Assembly (NCBI RefSeq): GCF_004297875.1
Contig: NZ_SCSK01000003.1
Span: 62,001-126,000 of the forward strand
Origin: Pandoraea sp.
GTDB lineage: Bacteria > Pseudomonadota > Gammaproteobacteria > Burkholderiales > Burkholderiaceae
DNA: 64,000 bases
Direction of reading: 5' to 3'
The position numbers and the translations under genes were made by a program. Positions within the stretch are counted from its first letter, which is position 1. Each line of letters opens with the position of its first letter. Positions 24,171-35,245 of this stretch are shown piece by piece. The notes beneath the pieces were generated by a model. That model saw nothing but the letters and a program-made list of their open reading frames with translations, did no database searches and had not been told where the DNA came from.

Positions 24171-24622
24171 ATTCCCGGCTCCGTCACCGTCAAGGCATGG
24201 CCACTGCGGCGCGCCAGCGCGGCACGGCCGCGCTCGAGTTCGCGTTGATCTCGGTAGCTTTCTTTTCGCTGCTGATCGGCATCATGGAAATGGGGCGCGT
24301 GATGTTCTACTGGAACACGGCCGCCGAGGCCACGCGCCTGGGCGCACGCGTCGCGGTGGTGTGTGACATCGATTCCCCGGCGATCAAGACAAAGATGGAA
24401 ACCATGCTGTCGATTCTGCAGGACGGCAACATCGACGTGACGTATTCGCCGCCGGGGTGCGACGTGACGAGCTGCACCGATGTCACGGTGAGCATCGTCA
24501 ACGTGACGGTCGACACGCTGATCCCGTTCGTGCCGATCGACATTGCCATGCCCCCTTTTTCGACCACGCTGCCCCGCGAGAGCCTGGATAGCGTCAACGG
24601 GACCAACCCGACCTGCAGCTAG
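24167..24622 (+). CDS. TadF/TadE-like pseudopilin
   Basis: A 151-residue minor pilin that starts in the ATGA overlap with the TadE-like gene. RQRGTAALEFALISVAFFSLLIG carries the prepilin cleavage glycine and Glu at +5, followed by the helix and MFYWNTAAEATRLGARVAV. The C-terminal domain has cysteines in PPGCDVTSCTD. It differs enough from its neighbour to be a separate pilin rather than a recent duplication. It is the last envelope gene before the cytoplasmic motor genes. Confidence 0.87.
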   Translation: MNSRLRHRQGMATAARQRGTAALEFALISVAFFSLLIGIMEMGRVMFYWNTAAEATRLGARVAVVCDIDSPAIKTKMETMLSILQDGNIDVTYSPPGCDVTSCTDVTVSIVNVTVDTLIPFVPIDIAMPPFSTTLPRESLDSVNGTNPTCS

Positions 24623-24652
24623 GTCTGAAGCCATTTGAGCGAGCAGAAAGAC

Positions 24653-25828
24653 ATGATCGACATTCTCGTGATTTCGTCCGATCCGGAGCACGTCACGGAG
24701 ATCGAGAAAATCGTCGCGGCCGACGATGCGCACCATCGCCTGAGAACCGCATCCACCGGTCTGGCCGCCGTATTGAATCATCCGCAGAGCCTGGCGCAGA
24801 CGGATTTGCTGATTTTCGACGGTACCCGCATGACGCCGGAAGATCTTGATTCGCTGGGCGCGATTGCCGCGCTGCGCTCCGATATGGCGTGCATGCTGAT
24901 CGCGCTCGCGCCGTCGGCCGACCTGCTGATGCGCGCGATGCGCGCCGGCGTGCGCGACGTGCAGCCCTGGCCGATCGAGTCCGACGGCATGCGCCAGGCG
25001 ATCCGGCGCGTCGCGCAAAAAGTCGCCGGCAACCGGCGCGAGGGGCAGGTGGTGTCGTTCGTGTCGTGCAAGGGCGGCAGCGGCACCTCGTTCCTTGCCG
25101 CCAACGTCGCGTTCGATGCGTCCATGGCGGGCCGGCGCACCCTCCTGTTCGATTTGAATCAGCAGTTCGGCGAGGCCGCGTTTTTGGTCTCGGAGCAGAC
25201 CCCGCCGGCCACGCTGGCCGACATATGCGCCCAGATCGAGCGGCTCGACGCGGCGTTCTTCGACGCCTGCGTGCTGCGCGTGAGCAAGGACTTCGATGTG
25301 CTGGCGGGCGCGTCAGATCCGGCCAAGGCCAAGGAGATCAAGCCGGAGCATGTGCAGCGCATCCTGAACCTGGTGCGCCATCAGTACGACCTCATCGTGT
25401 TCGATGTCGGACAGAGCATCGGCAGCGTATCGATCGCCGCGCTGGATCAGAGCAGCACGATCTTCGCGGTGCTGCAACTGACGCTGCCGTATTTGCGAAA
25501 CGGCCGCCGCATGCTGGAAATCTTCCGCTCGCTGGGCTACCGCAACGACAAGATCCGCGTGCTGGTCAATCGCTACGACAAGAAAGGGCCGATCGGGTTG
25601 ACCGCCTGGCAGGAGGCGCTGGGGGTTCCGGTGGCCAGCCTGATCCCGGAGGACGCCGCGACGGTGGCCGACTCGATCAATCAGGGCGTACCGGTGCAGC
25701 GCCTGGCCAAGACCAGCGCGGTGGCGCGCAGCATCGACCAGATCCTCGGCGGGTTGTCGCCGCAGGCCACGCCGCGCAGCGGCATTTTTGGAAAATTATT
25801 CGCCAAGCCGGTGTTGAGCAAGGCTTGA
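24653..25828 (+). CDS. cpaE: Pilus localisation ATPase CpaE/TadZ
   Basis: A ParA/MinD-type protein of about 391 residues that places the pilus machine in the cell. The first 125 residues look like a receiver-type fold (IDILVISSDP to VRDVQPW). A deviant Walker A follows, reading SCKGGSGTSFLAANVAFD. The deviant lysine (CKGG) is present, but the usual GKT/GKS lysine is replaced (GTS), a variation I recall in some TadZ proteins. FDVGQSIGSVS and VLVNRYDKKG are later family blocks. ATG 24653 gives a clean MIDILVISS start; TTG 24635 would add six residues. cpaF follows after 13 bases. Confidence 0.9.
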   Translation: MIDILVISSDPEHVTEIEKIVAADDAHHRLRTASTGLAAVLNHPQSLAQTDLLIFDGTRMTPEDLDSLGAIAALRSDMACMLIALAPSADLLMRAMRAGVRDVQPWPIESDGMRQAIRRVAQKVAGNRREGQVVSFVSCKGGSGTSFLAANVAFDASMAGRRTLLFDLNQQFGEAAFLVSEQTPPATLADICAQIERLDAAFFDACVLRVSKDFDVLAGASDPAKAKEIKPEHVQRILNLVRHQYDLIVFDVGQSIGSVSIAALDQSSTIFAVLQLTLPYLRNGRRMLEIFRSLGYRNDKIRVLVNRYDKKGPIGLTAWQEALGVPVASLIPEDAATVADSINQGVPVQRLAKTSAVARSIDQILGGLSPQATPRSGIFGKLFAKPVLSKA

Positions 25829-25841
25829 GTGAGCAGGAGCC

Positions 25842-27215
25842 ATGACCATGGAGAACGTGATGACGCTACGTGAGCAATTTCTCTTGCCGACGGATTCCCC
25901 CGAGTACGGACAGAGCCCGAGCAAACAGCGCATGGCGAGAAACGCCTACCAGCAACTGAAAAAGGACGTTCATCAGGCAATTATCGATCGGGTCGAACTG
26001 GAAAAGCTGCAGCGCCTGTCGAACGACCAGATCCAGCAGGAATTGGCCCGCCTGGTCGAGTTGATCATCGACGAGGAAGGCATCCCCATTAACGAGGTCG
26101 AGCGGCGCCACCTGGTGCGGGACGTCCGTGACGAAATGCTCGGCTTCGGCCCGCTCGAGCCGCTACTGGCCGACCCGACCATCTCCGACATTCTGGTCAA
26201 CACGTCCAAGCATGTGTACGTGGAGCGGCGCGGCAAGCTCGAGCTCACCGATGTGACGTTTTACGACGACGCGCATTTGATGAAGGTGATCGAAAAGATC
26301 GTCTCGCGCGTCGGACGCCGTATCGACGAGTCCACGCCGATGGTCGATGCGCGGTTGCCGGACGGCTCGCGCATGAATGCGATCATCCCGCCGTCGGCTA
26401 TTGACGGACCGCTGCTGTCGATTCGCCGCTTCGCGGTCAATCCACTGACGGTGCAGAATCTGGTCGATTACCAGAGCCTGACGCCGCCGATGGCTCAGGT
26501 GCTCGAGGCATTGTCGGCGGCCAAGGTCAACGTGTTGATTTCGGGCGGCACAGGCAGCGGCAAAACGACGCTGCTGAACATTCTCTCCGGCTTCATTCCA
26601 GCCGACGAGCGCATCGTCACCATCGAGGATGCGGCCGAACTGCAACTGCGCCAGGAGCACGTGCTGCGCCTGGAGACGCGCCCTCCCAATATCGAGGGCA
26701 AGGGCGAGATCACGCAGCGCTCGCTGGTGCGCAACGCGCTGCGCATGCGCCCGGATCGCATCATTCTTGGCGAGGTGCGCGGCGCCGAGGCGTTCGACAT
26801 GCTGCAGGCAATGAATACCGGCCACGAGGGATCGCTGGCCACGGTGCACGCCAATACGCCTCGCGATGCGCTGACACGGCTCGAGAACATGATCGGCATG
26901 GCCGGATTGAATCTGACCACCAAGGGAACGCGCCACCAGATCAGTTCGGCCATCGGGGTGATCGTCCAGGTCGCGCGCCTGACCGATGGGCGTCGCAAGA
27001 TCGTCAGCATCCAGGAGATCACCGGCATGGAGGGCGATGTGATCAATCTGCAGGAGATCTTTACGTTCAAGCGCGTCGGGCTCGACCGCGACGGCAAGGT
27101 GACCGGCTATTTTTGTGCGACGGGTGTGCGGCCCAAATTTTCCGAGCGCCTGGCGGCTTTCGGCGTGGCAGTGCCAGACGCGCTGTATGACCCGACCAAA
27201 CAATTTCCGGTTTAG
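25842..27215 (+). CDS. cpaF: Pilus assembly ATPase CpaF/TadA
   Basis: The 457-residue motor ATPase of the type II/IV secretion superfamily. Walker [14 protein letters not shown] lies near 234-245, the Asp/Glu boxes contain [12 protein letters not shown], and Walker B is [15 protein letters not shown] with the conserved GEVRG. The His box is [12 protein letters not shown]. The N-terminal domain includes [20 protein letters not shown]. It is complete, and powers both extension and probably retraction with TadB and TadC, which follow directly. Confidence 0.96.
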   Translation: MTMENVMTLREQFLLPTDSPEYGQSPSKQRMARNAYQQLKKDVHQAIIDRVELEKLQRLSNDQIQQELARLVELIIDEEGIPINEVERRHLVRDVRDEMLGFGPLEPLLADPTISDILVNTSKHVYVERRGKLELTDVTFYDDAHLMKVIEKIVSRVGRRIDESTPMVDARLPDGSRMNAIIPPSAIDGPLLSIRRFAVNPLTVQNLVDYQSLTPPMAQVLEALSAAKVNVLISGGTGSGKTTLLNILSGFIPADERIVTIEDAAELQLRQEHVLRLETRPPNIEGKGEITQRSLVRNALRMRPDRIILGEVRGAEAFDMLQAMNTGHEGSLATVHANTPRDALTRLENMIGMAGLNLTTKGTRHQISSAIGVIVQVARLTDGRRKIVSIQEITGMEGDVINLQEIFTFKRVGLDRDGKVTGYFCATGVRPKFSERLAAFGVAVPDALYDPTKQFPV

Positions 27216-27248
27216 CGTCGTGCGAAGCGGTCGGCAACTTGAAGGGGC

Positions 27249-28232
27249 ATGGCCATGAATCTTGCGTTCTATGGTTTTATCGTCTTGGTGTTCCTTGCCT
27301 GCATTCTGACGGCCGAGGCCGTCTATCTCTGGTGGCAAGGCCACCATAGCAGCGCCGTCAAGCGGGTCGAGAGCCGCATCCGCATGATGTCGGCCGGCGC
27401 GCACGGCAACGCCAAGACGCTATCGATTCTCAAGCAGCGGGAGTTGAGCCGCTCGCCGACACTCACCAAAATGCTGATGCAGATCCCGCGGATTCATGTG
27501 CTGGATCGGCAATTGGTGCAATCCGGCCTGAATCTGACGGTCGGCGGCTTGCTGTTTTATGTGGTGGTGCCGCCGCTTGGCATCTGGATGATCAGCTCGC
27601 TGGTACCGATACCCGGGCTGGCGGTGTTGAGTTTGATGGCGGTCGCCGCCCTGGTGATGCCGTTTCGCGTGATGCGCGCCAAGGCCAGGCGCCTGCGCCA
27701 GATCGAAGAGCAGTTGCCCGAGGCTGCCGACATGATCAGCCGCGCGTTGCGGGCGGGACATTCGTTCTCCACCGCGCTGAGTATCGTTGCCGACGAGATG
27801 CCCGCGCCGATCGGTAATGAGTTTCGCATCGCCTTCGATGAGATCAATTTCGGCGTGCCGCTCAACGATGCGCTGCTCGGACTGGCTACGCGCTCGCCGA
27901 TCAGCGACCTGCGTTACTTCGTGATCGCGGTATTGATCCAGCGCGAGAGCGGCGGCAATCTGGCGGAGATTCTGGGCAATATCAGCCAGATCATTCGCAG
28001 CCGGCTTGCCCTGCTGGGCAAGGTCCGGGTGCTCTCGTCCGAGGGGCGCCTGTCGGCCTGGATTCTGGGGATCCTGCCGTTCGCCATGGCGCTGATCATT
28101 TCGATCGTCAATCCCAAGTTCTTGCGCATTCTGTGGACCGATCCCCTGGGGATCAAGATGGTAGGCGCCGCGATGGTGATGATGTTGTTCGGGCTCCTAT
28201 GGATGAGAAAAATCATTCGCATCCATGTGTGA
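27249..28232 (+). CDS. tadB: Flp pilus platform protein TadB
   Basis: A 327-residue inner-membrane protein of the GspF superfamily. It has an N-terminal helix, two close hydrophobic stretches near 100-140, the T2SSF cytoplasmic domain (LPEAADMISRALRAGHSFS and RESGGNLAEILGNIS) and two C-terminal helices. It should form the platform with TadC and contact CpaF. ATG 27249 and ATG 27255 are both possible starts. The gene follows cpaF by 33 bases. Confidence 0.92.
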   Translation: MAMNLAFYGFIVLVFLACILTAEAVYLWWQGHHSSAVKRVESRIRMMSAGAHGNAKTLSILKQRELSRSPTLTKMLMQIPRIHVLDRQLVQSGLNLTVGGLLFYVVVPPLGIWMISSLVPIPGLAVLSLMAVAALVMPFRVMRAKARRLRQIEEQLPEAADMISRALRAGHSFSTALSIVADEMPAPIGNEFRIAFDEINFGVPLNDALLGLATRSPISDLRYFVIAVLIQRESGGNLAEILGNISQIIRSRLALLGKVRVLSSEGRLSAWILGILPFAMALIISIVNPKFLRILWTDPLGIKMVGAAMVMMLFGLLWMRKIIRIHV

Positions 28233-28283
28233 TACGCGGCTTTAGCGCTCAATTTTCGCAGGAGGGGGATTCCCCACGTCGTC

Positions 28284-29249
28284 ATGAGAATCGATCAAAT
28301 CCTATTGCTGGCCGCGATCTTCGGGATCGTTGCGGTGTCGGTGCTGGCCGTCATCAAATTGCTGACGCCCGACACCGTGCGGCGGCGCATGACCCAGGTG
28401 GTCGACGGCGGATCACCGGATGCCGGCCAAACCGAACGCGCGCCCTGGGTGGAGACGGTGGTGCAGATATCGAAGCCGTTTGGCAAGCTCTCGATTCCCA
28501 AGGAAGGATGGGAGAACTCGCCGCTGCGCACGAAATTCATCAATGCCGGCTGGCGCGAGGCATCGGCGCCGGCGATTTACTTCGCTGCCAAAACGATCCT
28601 CGCGATCGGCTTGCCGCTGGTGTGCCTGGCGGTGGCCGGGCCGTATCTGAGCAGCGGCAACGGACGGCGCTTCCTGCTCGTTTTGCTGGTGCTGGCCGCA
28701 GTGGGCTATTACCTGCCCAACGGCGTGCTGTCGCGGCAGGTGCGGAGGCGGCAGCAGACCATTTTCGAGGACTTTCCGGATGCGCTGGATTTGCTTACGG
28801 TCTGCGTCGAGGCGGGGCTTGGCATGGACGCGGCGCTCACGCGAGTGGCCGACGAAATGCATATCAAGAGCCAGGCACTGAGCGAGGAGCTGCAGCTGGT
28901 GTTGCTGGAAATGCGTGCCGGACTGAGCAAGGAAGTCGCGCTACGGAACCTGGCATTGCGCACCGGGGTGGAAGACATCGACGTGCTGGTTGCGATGCTG
29001 ATCCAGGCCGAGCGCTTTGGCACCAGCGTCGGTGAATCATTGCGGGTTCACTCGGAGAACCTCAGGCTCAAGCGCCGCCTGCGGGCCGAGGAAACCGCCG
29101 GAAAGATCGGCGTCAAGTTGCTGTTTCCGCTGATATTCTGCATTTTCCCGACACTGATGCTGGTCTTGCTCGGCCCCGCCGTGATCCAGGTGATGCGCGT
29201 GCTGGTGCCGACCCTGACCGCGCATGGCGCTGGCGTGGGGCCGTTATGA
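28284..29249 (+). CDS. tadC: Flp pilus platform protein TadC
   Basis: A 321-residue inner-membrane partner of TadB. The T2SSF domain contains DFPDALDLLTVCVEAGLGMDAAL and the later block LIQAERFGTSVGESLRVHSENLR. Hydrophobic helices lie at the N-terminus, near 110-150 and at the C-terminus (LLFPLIFCIFPTLMLVLLGP). It is the last classical Tad gene here. A TadD-type TPR lipoprotein, common after tadC in other loci, is not seen. Its stop overlaps the marR start. Confidence 0.92.
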   Translation: MRIDQILLLAAIFGIVAVSVLAVIKLLTPDTVRRRMTQVVDGGSPDAGQTERAPWVETVVQISKPFGKLSIPKEGWENSPLRTKFINAGWREASAPAIYFAAKTILAIGLPLVCLAVAGPYLSSGNGRRFLLVLLVLAAVGYYLPNGVLSRQVRRRQQTIFEDFPDALDLLTVCVEAGLGMDAALTRVADEMHIKSQALSEELQLVLLEMRAGLSKEVALRNLALRTGVEDIDVLVAMLIQAERFGTSVGESLRVHSENLRLKRRLRAEETAGKIGVKLLFPLIFCIFPTLMLVLLGPAVIQVMRVLVPTLTAHGAGVGPL

Positions 29250-29749
29250 GCCGGCCCGCCAAGCGCACGCCAATCAAGGCCAAAGGCGGCAGGCAGACGG
29301 ACATTGTCAAGCTGCGGTTCATGCTCGGCCTGAAGCTGACTGCGTTCAATCATTTCGTGGCGAACCGCCTGGGGTTGAGCGTGACCGATCTGAAGTGCCT
29401 GGAAGTGGCCTATCACGACGAGATGCAGCCGATCACGCCTGGCCGCCTGGCAAGATTGATCGGTCTGTCGCCCGCCAGCGTGACGGTCTCGCTCAAGCGC
29501 CTGGAAAAGAGCGGCCTGATTCGGCGCGAAATCGATCCGACCGACCGGCGACGGATTCTGCTGCGCTTCGTCCCGGCTCGGGTCGCGCTGCTCAACGCGT
29601 GTTACCAGGTTATCAACGAGCGGCTCGACAGCTTCGATGCCGCGCTGGCCGAAGACGAATTCGAGTGCGTCAGGAAGTACCTGTCCGGATTGCTCGATAT
29701 TCTCGACAGTGGCATGCTCGAGGACGCCGAAAATACCGAAGAAGCATGA
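29246..29749 (+). CDS. MarR-family transcriptional regulator coupled to tadC
   Basis: A 167-residue winged-helix regulator. The recognition region is TPGRLARLIGLSPASVTVSL, followed by the wing LIRREIDPTDRRRILLRF with the MarR hallmark DPTDRR. N- and C-terminal helices provide the dimer interface. It starts in the ATGA overlap with tadC, so it should be co-translated with the pilus platform. It probably reports on or controls the tad operon, or the neighbouring methyltransferase, in response to a small molecule. Operator and ligand are unknown. Confidence 0.88.
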   Translation: MSRPAKRTPIKAKGGRQTDIVKLRFMLGLKLTAFNHFVANRLGLSVTDLKCLEVAYHDEMQPITPGRLARLIGLSPASVTVSLKRLEKSGLIRREIDPTDRRRILLRFVPARVALLNACYQVINERLDSFDAALAEDEFECVRKYLSGLLDILDSGMLEDAENTEEA

Positions 29750-29814
29750 CGACGACCGCAAGGCTTCGATAATGCGCCGGCCAGGCCCCGGGGCGGTCCG
29801 AGAAGGAGTCCGTG

Positions 29815-30510
29815 ATGCTGGAAAATGAAGCTGCACCCGTTGCGATACCTCCGGCGCCCGTCGAGGCGCCCCACAGCAGCGCGCCCCCGTCGCCGGGAGC
29901 GCGAGAATTTCTTACCGAGCTGGCGTGCCGCAGCGCATCCGCGACGCTGCTGGGTATCTTTGCGTACGGCGCGATTCGGCAGTGGCTGGCTGCGCCGGCG
30001 CGCATTACCCTCGTACTGCTGGTCGTGACGGCGTGCGTCACCGTCGGGCTCTCGCTGTTCTCCAAGGTGCCGGCGAAGCGCGATTGGACGCCCATGGCAT
30101 TTGTATGCTCGGTGGGCGGCACTTACTATTTTCTGGCCGTGCAACTGGCGCCCGGCGTGCACCTGGTGCCGGAGTGGGCTGGCGCTACGCTGCAAGTGCT
30201 TGGACTGGCCTGGCAATTGTTCGCCAAGGCTTCGCTGCGCCGCGCATTCGGCATTTTGCCGGCCAATCGCGGCGTGGTGTCCAGCGGGCCCTATCGGTTC
30301 ATGCGGCACCCGATGTATCTGGGCTATTTCATGACCGATATCGGTTTTCTGCTGGTGAATTTCGATGTGCGCAATTGCATCGTGTACGGCGCGCAGTTCG
30401 CGCTTCAGGCGGGCCGGATCTGGCGTGAGGAGCGATTGTTGTCGGACGACGAGCAATACCGGGCTTATCGGCAACAGGTTCGCTATCGTGTATTGCCCGG
30501 ATTGTTTTGA
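29815..30510 (+). CDS. Isoprenylcysteine carboxyl methyltransferase (ICMT)-family membrane protein
   Basis: A 231-residue integral membrane protein. The C-terminal block SSGPYRFMRHPMYLGYFM, followed by YGAQFALQAGRIWREERLL, is the ICMT/phospholipid-methyltransferase signature that binds S-adenosylmethionine at the membrane face. Four or so hydrophobic segments precede it, and the first 25 residues are Pro/Ala-rich and cytoplasmic. Bacterial members seldom have known substrates; lipid or small-molecule methylation is possible. ATG 29815 follows AAGGAG; GTG 29812 is an alternative. It begins 65 bases after marR and may share its transcript. Confidence 0.8.
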   Translation: MLENEAAPVAIPPAPVEAPHSSAPPSPGAREFLTELACRSASATLLGIFAYGAIRQWLAAPARITLVLLVVTACVTVGLSLFSKVPAKRDWTPMAFVCSVGGTYYFLAVQLAPGVHLVPEWAGATLQVLGLAWQLFAKASLRRAFGILPANRGVVSSGPYRFMRHPMYLGYFMTDIGFLLVNFDVRNCIVYGAQFALQAGRIWREERLLSDDEQYRAYRQQVRYRVLPGLF

Positions 30511-30521
30511 GGCCAGGCGTA

Positions 30522-30550
30522 TAAAAGAAAAGGCCCGCCAGAGGCGGGCT
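30522..30550 (-). terminator. Rho-independent terminator for the glnS/urea transporter transcript
   Basis: Read on the minus strand, a 7-bp GC stem (30533-30539 with 30543-30549, loop of three) is followed by TTTTCTTTT. It lies about 100 bases beyond the urea transporter stop and in the plus direction has no T-run. Confidence 0.7.
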
Positions 30551-30567
30551 AATGACGTTGTCGCAGT

Positions 30568-30591
30568 ACCCTCAAAAGGACGTAAGAGGGT
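30568..30591. other. Additional stem-loop between convergent genes
   Basis: ACCCTC (30568-30573) pairs with GAGGGT (30586-30591) around a 12-base loop containing AAAAGGA. It lies between the urea transporter end and its terminator, so it would be in that transcript's 3' region. Role unknown. Confidence 0.35.
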
Positions 30592-30650
30592 GAAAGGATT
30601 ATCCAGCGCCCGAGCCGCCGGGCCAATTGGTGCTTGCCCGATTAGGGAAA

Positions 30651-31544
30651 TTACCGGGCTGCGCGGCGCGATTGCTCGCGCAACAACCAGATGCTCCACA
30701 CGGCGAGATTGAACGGCAGGGTGAAATACGGCCATGACAGCGCGCCGAACAGCAAACACAGCAGGCTCGCCGCAAACGCGCCGGCGAGGCGGGCCGGCAC
30801 ACCGAAACCGAACATTCCCAGGCCGAGTGCGGCGAGGAAGCTGTTGACGCCGATGCCGCCGGTTTGCGCCGCCAATGGGGGCCAGACCGGACCGAGCGCC
30901 GCGGCGCAGGCCCATACGAGCAGCGCGCCGAGCATGGCCCAGGCCGTGGCGCGTGTATCGCGCACGGCCAGTACGTAGCTCAGCAGCAAGCCCAGGGCCA
31001 GCGGCGCGACGAATACCACTTGACCGATCGAGCAAAACACGAAACCAAGATCGCCGGGCTGACAACCCGTGGCAAGTGAGTGGCGGTGGGCGAGACCCAG
31101 GGCGGGCGCCCATGCCATGGTGAGCAGCATGATCGCGACGAACGGCCCGGTCAGCGCCGGCACTCGCCGCGCGGCAAGCAGGTGAGTCAAGGCCACGCCG
31201 AGCATGGCGGCGAGCACCAGCCAGGCGGCCAATACGCTGGTGGCCTGGAACAGCGCGGCCAGCGCAATGCCTGTGAGGGCGCCGTTGTAACTGTATAAGC
31301 CCGCATGGAGAGGCTTGCGCGGCAGGCGCAGCGACCAGGCGGTGGCCGTGGCGACGACGCTGCCCAGCGCGCCGCCGAGCGCGGCGGGTGGGTCGGCCAG
31401 GACCAGAATGGCGAAGAACGCCATGCCGGTGAATACACTGGGCTGGAAATAAATTTGCGCCAGCCCGCGCCAGCACGCGCGCAGGAATGCATTGCCGCGC
31501 ACGAGGGTGGGCCAGGAGATGCCGAGAGTACGCATCGCGCGCAT
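30651..31544 (-). CDS. Urea transporter (UT family)
   Basis: A 297-residue membrane protein with the duplicated UT fold. The first half shows AGLYSYNGALTGIALAALFQ and the second GIGVNSFLAALGLGMFGFGV with PYFTLPFNLAVW, the two pore-lining repeats of urea channels. About ten hydrophobic segments are visible. It should carry urea across the inner membrane by facilitated diffusion. The gene begins 18 bases after glnS on the same strand, so it is probably co-transcribed. No urease gene lies in the window. Confidence 0.87.
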   Translation of the reverse strand: MRAMRTLGISWPTLVRGNAFLRACWRGLAQIYFQPSVFTGMAFFAILVLADPPAALGGALGSVVATATAWSLRLPRKPLHAGLYSYNGALTGIALAALFQATSVLAAWLVLAAMLGVALTHLLAARRVPALTGPFVAIMLLTMAWAPALGLAHRHSLATGCQPGDLGFVFCSIGQVVFVAPLALGLLLSYVLAVRDTRATAWAMLGALLVWACAAALGPVWPPLAAQTGGIGVNSFLAALGLGMFGFGVPARLAGAFAASLLCLLFGALSWPYFTLPFNLAVWSIWLLREQSRRAAR

Positions 31545-31562
31545 GCCGAGCCGTCCGGCAGC

Positions 31563-33272
<1,710 letters not shown>

Positions 33273-33769
33273 GCCTGTCCTGAATTTCAAGGTTAACGCG
33301 GCATTTTACCGTACCGGCGGCGGCGCGGCGCACCGATTCGGTTGATCCGTGGGGGAAACTTCTTGCCCGGAGCCGGTAAAACTCCTGATGTTGCGCGGGC
33401 TGTTTGCTCTGTTGGCGAGACCAGGCCTCTCGCTAACATGCGCGTCTTTGACTGCAAGCGAACTGATGCAAATGATGACACTCGACAAACAAGATCTCCA
33501 CGAGGCCGTGGCGCGACGCATTCTCGAACCGGGTCAGGCCGCGCTGCTGTGGGCCTACCTGCTCGGACGCGACGCGCAGAGCGGCCCGAGCCGGGCGTAT
33601 GCCGGTGCGGGCAAGTGTGCCGCGACTGTCCCACAGGGCCGCGGCGGCCGCACCGGGGCGCCGGCGGTGCCTGCGTTCACGGGCGTTTGTAACATCCGGT
33701 AAAAGGGATGGCGAGCGACTACGAGAATCGCTAATTTCTGCGGCAATTAAGCGAGAAAGGAGTCGAACG
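33273..33769. other. Spacer between glnS and the small lipoprotein gene
   Basis: It holds the presumed glnS promoter on the minus strand and that of the lipoprotein on the plus strand, plus the short frame at 33475-33702. No clear promoter consensus, hairpin terminator or RNA gene was found. Confidence 0.4.
33475..33702 (+). pseudogene. Possible short remnant of a DUF2157-like membrane protein
   Basis: The frame of 75 codons begins MTLDKQDLHEAVARRIL and continues EPGQAALLWAYLLGRDAQ. From memory this resembles the cytoplasmic N-terminus of DUF2157-type membrane proteins, which carry a helix with LxxAVxxGxLxxxQAxxLW spacing. The following 40 residues are not membrane-like, so I suspect a truncated gene with a lost C-terminal domain. 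A small intact protein or chance frame is possible. Confidence 0.3.
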
Positions 33770-33970
33770 ATGCGAGTCGTTAAATTATTGATTGGCGTCG
33801 CGCTGGTATTTTCCCTGGCGGCCTGTTCGTCGATGCGGCTGTCGTCGCGGCAAAAGAGCGTGGCCGTCGGCACGGTGCTGGGTGGCGTGGCCGGCGCGGT
33901 GCTGACCGACAGCGCACTGGGTATCGTCGGCGGCGCGGCGGTCGGCGGGATCATTGGGGCAAATCGGTAG
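33770..33970 (+). CDS. Small glycine-zipper lipoprotein (second copy)
   Basis: A 66-residue lipoprotein with signal VVKLLIGVALVFSLAAC and lipobox SLAAC. The mature part carries the zipper VAVGTVLGGVAGAVLTDSAL and IVGGAAVGGIIGAN. The layout, Ser/Gln/Lys after the lipid anchor and the two Gly blocks match the protein at 11749-11952, so the two are paralogs. GAAAGGAG precedes the ATG. Its stop lies 18 bases before the convergent P450 end, at the boundary of the minus-strand catabolic block. Confidence 0.8.
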   Translation: MRVVKLLIGVALVFSLAACSSMRLSSRQKSVAVGTVLGGVAGAVLTDSALGIVGGAAVGGIIGANR

Positions 33971-33988
33971 GTAACGGTTCGATTGACG

Positions 33989-35245
33989 CTACTGGTGGGC
34001 GCCGGCCATGCTGCTAACGCGTACGGGCAGCTTGGCTAAGCCTCGATAGACCGGGTTGTGCAGCCATTGCGGAGCGTCTTGCGGATTGGCCAACTGAAGC
34101 GTGGGCAGGCGTGCGAGCAGTGCCCGAAAGGCAATTTCACCCTCCATCATCGTCAGTGCGGCGCCGATGCAGACGTGGGGACCGTGCCCGAACGAAAGGT
34201 GCGAACCCTCTCGGCGGGTAATGTCCAACCGGTCGGGCATGCCATAGCGCGCCGGGTCGCGGTTTGCCGCGCCAATCAGGCCGATCACCAATTGCCCGCG
34301 CCGCAAAAGCTTTCCATGCAACACATGGTCGGCCGCGACGCGGCGGCCGGTGTATTGCACCGGACTGTCATAGCGTAGCAATTCGCGAAGCGCCTGCGGC
34401 AGGAGTCCTGGATCTTCCAGCAGGCGTTGCCATTGCGTGGGGTGCGACAGCAGTGCGTGGAGGCCATTGCCCAACAAATTGCGGGTCGTTTCATGCCCGG
34501 CAAAGAGCAGCATGGCGCATTGCGCGAGCAGTTCGGCGCCAGCTTCAATGTGTCCGTCGCGCTGCGCGCGCAGCAACAGGCCGATCAAATCGTCTTTCGC
34601 TTCGCTGCGCCGGCGTTCGGCCAGCAGGGTCTCAAAGCAGGCGCTCATTTTCAGCAGGCTGATTTGCGCACGCCGCGTCAGTTCGTGCGTGGGCTGGGCG
34701 GCGCCGATGAAATCGGCGAGGTCGTCCGACCACGCAATGAATTCCGATCGAGGGTTCGCACCCATCCCGAGCAGCTTGGCGATGACTCGCGCAGGCAGCG
34801 GTTTGGCGACGGCTTGCATGAAGTCGAACTCGGCTGTATGCGCCAGTCGATCGAGCAAGTCGGTCACACATTGTTCGATGTATGGGCGCAGTGCCAGCAA
34901 TGCGGCCGGGCGAAAGCCGGCGTTGATTACCTGGCGCAGTCGGTGATGCTCGGGGGCATCGAGAAACAGCATTGCTCTGCTGAACAGCCGTTGAAACGGG
35001 CAGAGTTCGGCGCGCTCCGCGGTCTGGCCGTTCATGACCCAGCCGCCGGTGCGCCGTGCGGAGTAGCGCGAGTCGCGCAACAGCGCCTCGACGTCGGCGT
35101 GACGGGTCAATAGCCACGCCCCGCCAAAGAGTTCCTCGCTCCAGTGGATCGGCCCTGCCCCCCGCAACGCCCGATAGGTTGGGTACGGGTCTTGCAAGAA
35201 GGCCGCATCAATCAGCGAGTGGCGTGCAGCGGGTACGGCGCTCAT
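33989..35245 (-). CDS. Cytochrome P450, translationally coupled to bioB
   Basis: A soluble bacterial P450 of 418 residues. The I-helix oxygen-binding motif is FAGHETTRN (near 248), the ExxR motif is RELLRY (near 287), and the heme-ligand loop is [14 protein letters not shown] with Cys near 358. No membrane anchor is visible. It starts within the ATGA that ends bioB. Bacillus BioI is a P450 that cleaves acyl-ACP to pimeloyl-ACP for biotin synthesis, so a BioI-like role is suggested by context; hydroxylation of the pathway's own substrate is the alternative. No redox partner gene is adjacent. Confidence 0.92.
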   Translation of the reverse strand: MSAVPAARHSLIDAAFLQDPYPTYRALRGAGPIHWSEELFGGAWLLTRHADVEALLRDSRYSARRTGGWVMNGQTAERAELCPFQRLFSRAMLFLDAPEHHRLRQVINAGFRPAALLALRPYIEQCVTDLLDRLAHTAEFDFMQAVAKPLPARVIAKLLGMGANPRSEFIAWSDDLADFIGAAQPTHELTRRAQISLLKMSACFETLLAERRRSEAKDDLIGLLLRAQRDGHIEAGAELLAQCAMLLFAGHETTRNLLGNGLHALLSHPTQWQRLLEDPGLLPQALRELLRYDSPVQYTGRRVAADHVLHGKLLRRGQLVIGLIGAANRDPARYGMPDRLDITRREGSHLSFGHGPHVCIGAALTMMEGEIAFRALLARLPTLQLANPQDAPQWLHNPVYRGLAKLPVRVSSMAGAHQ

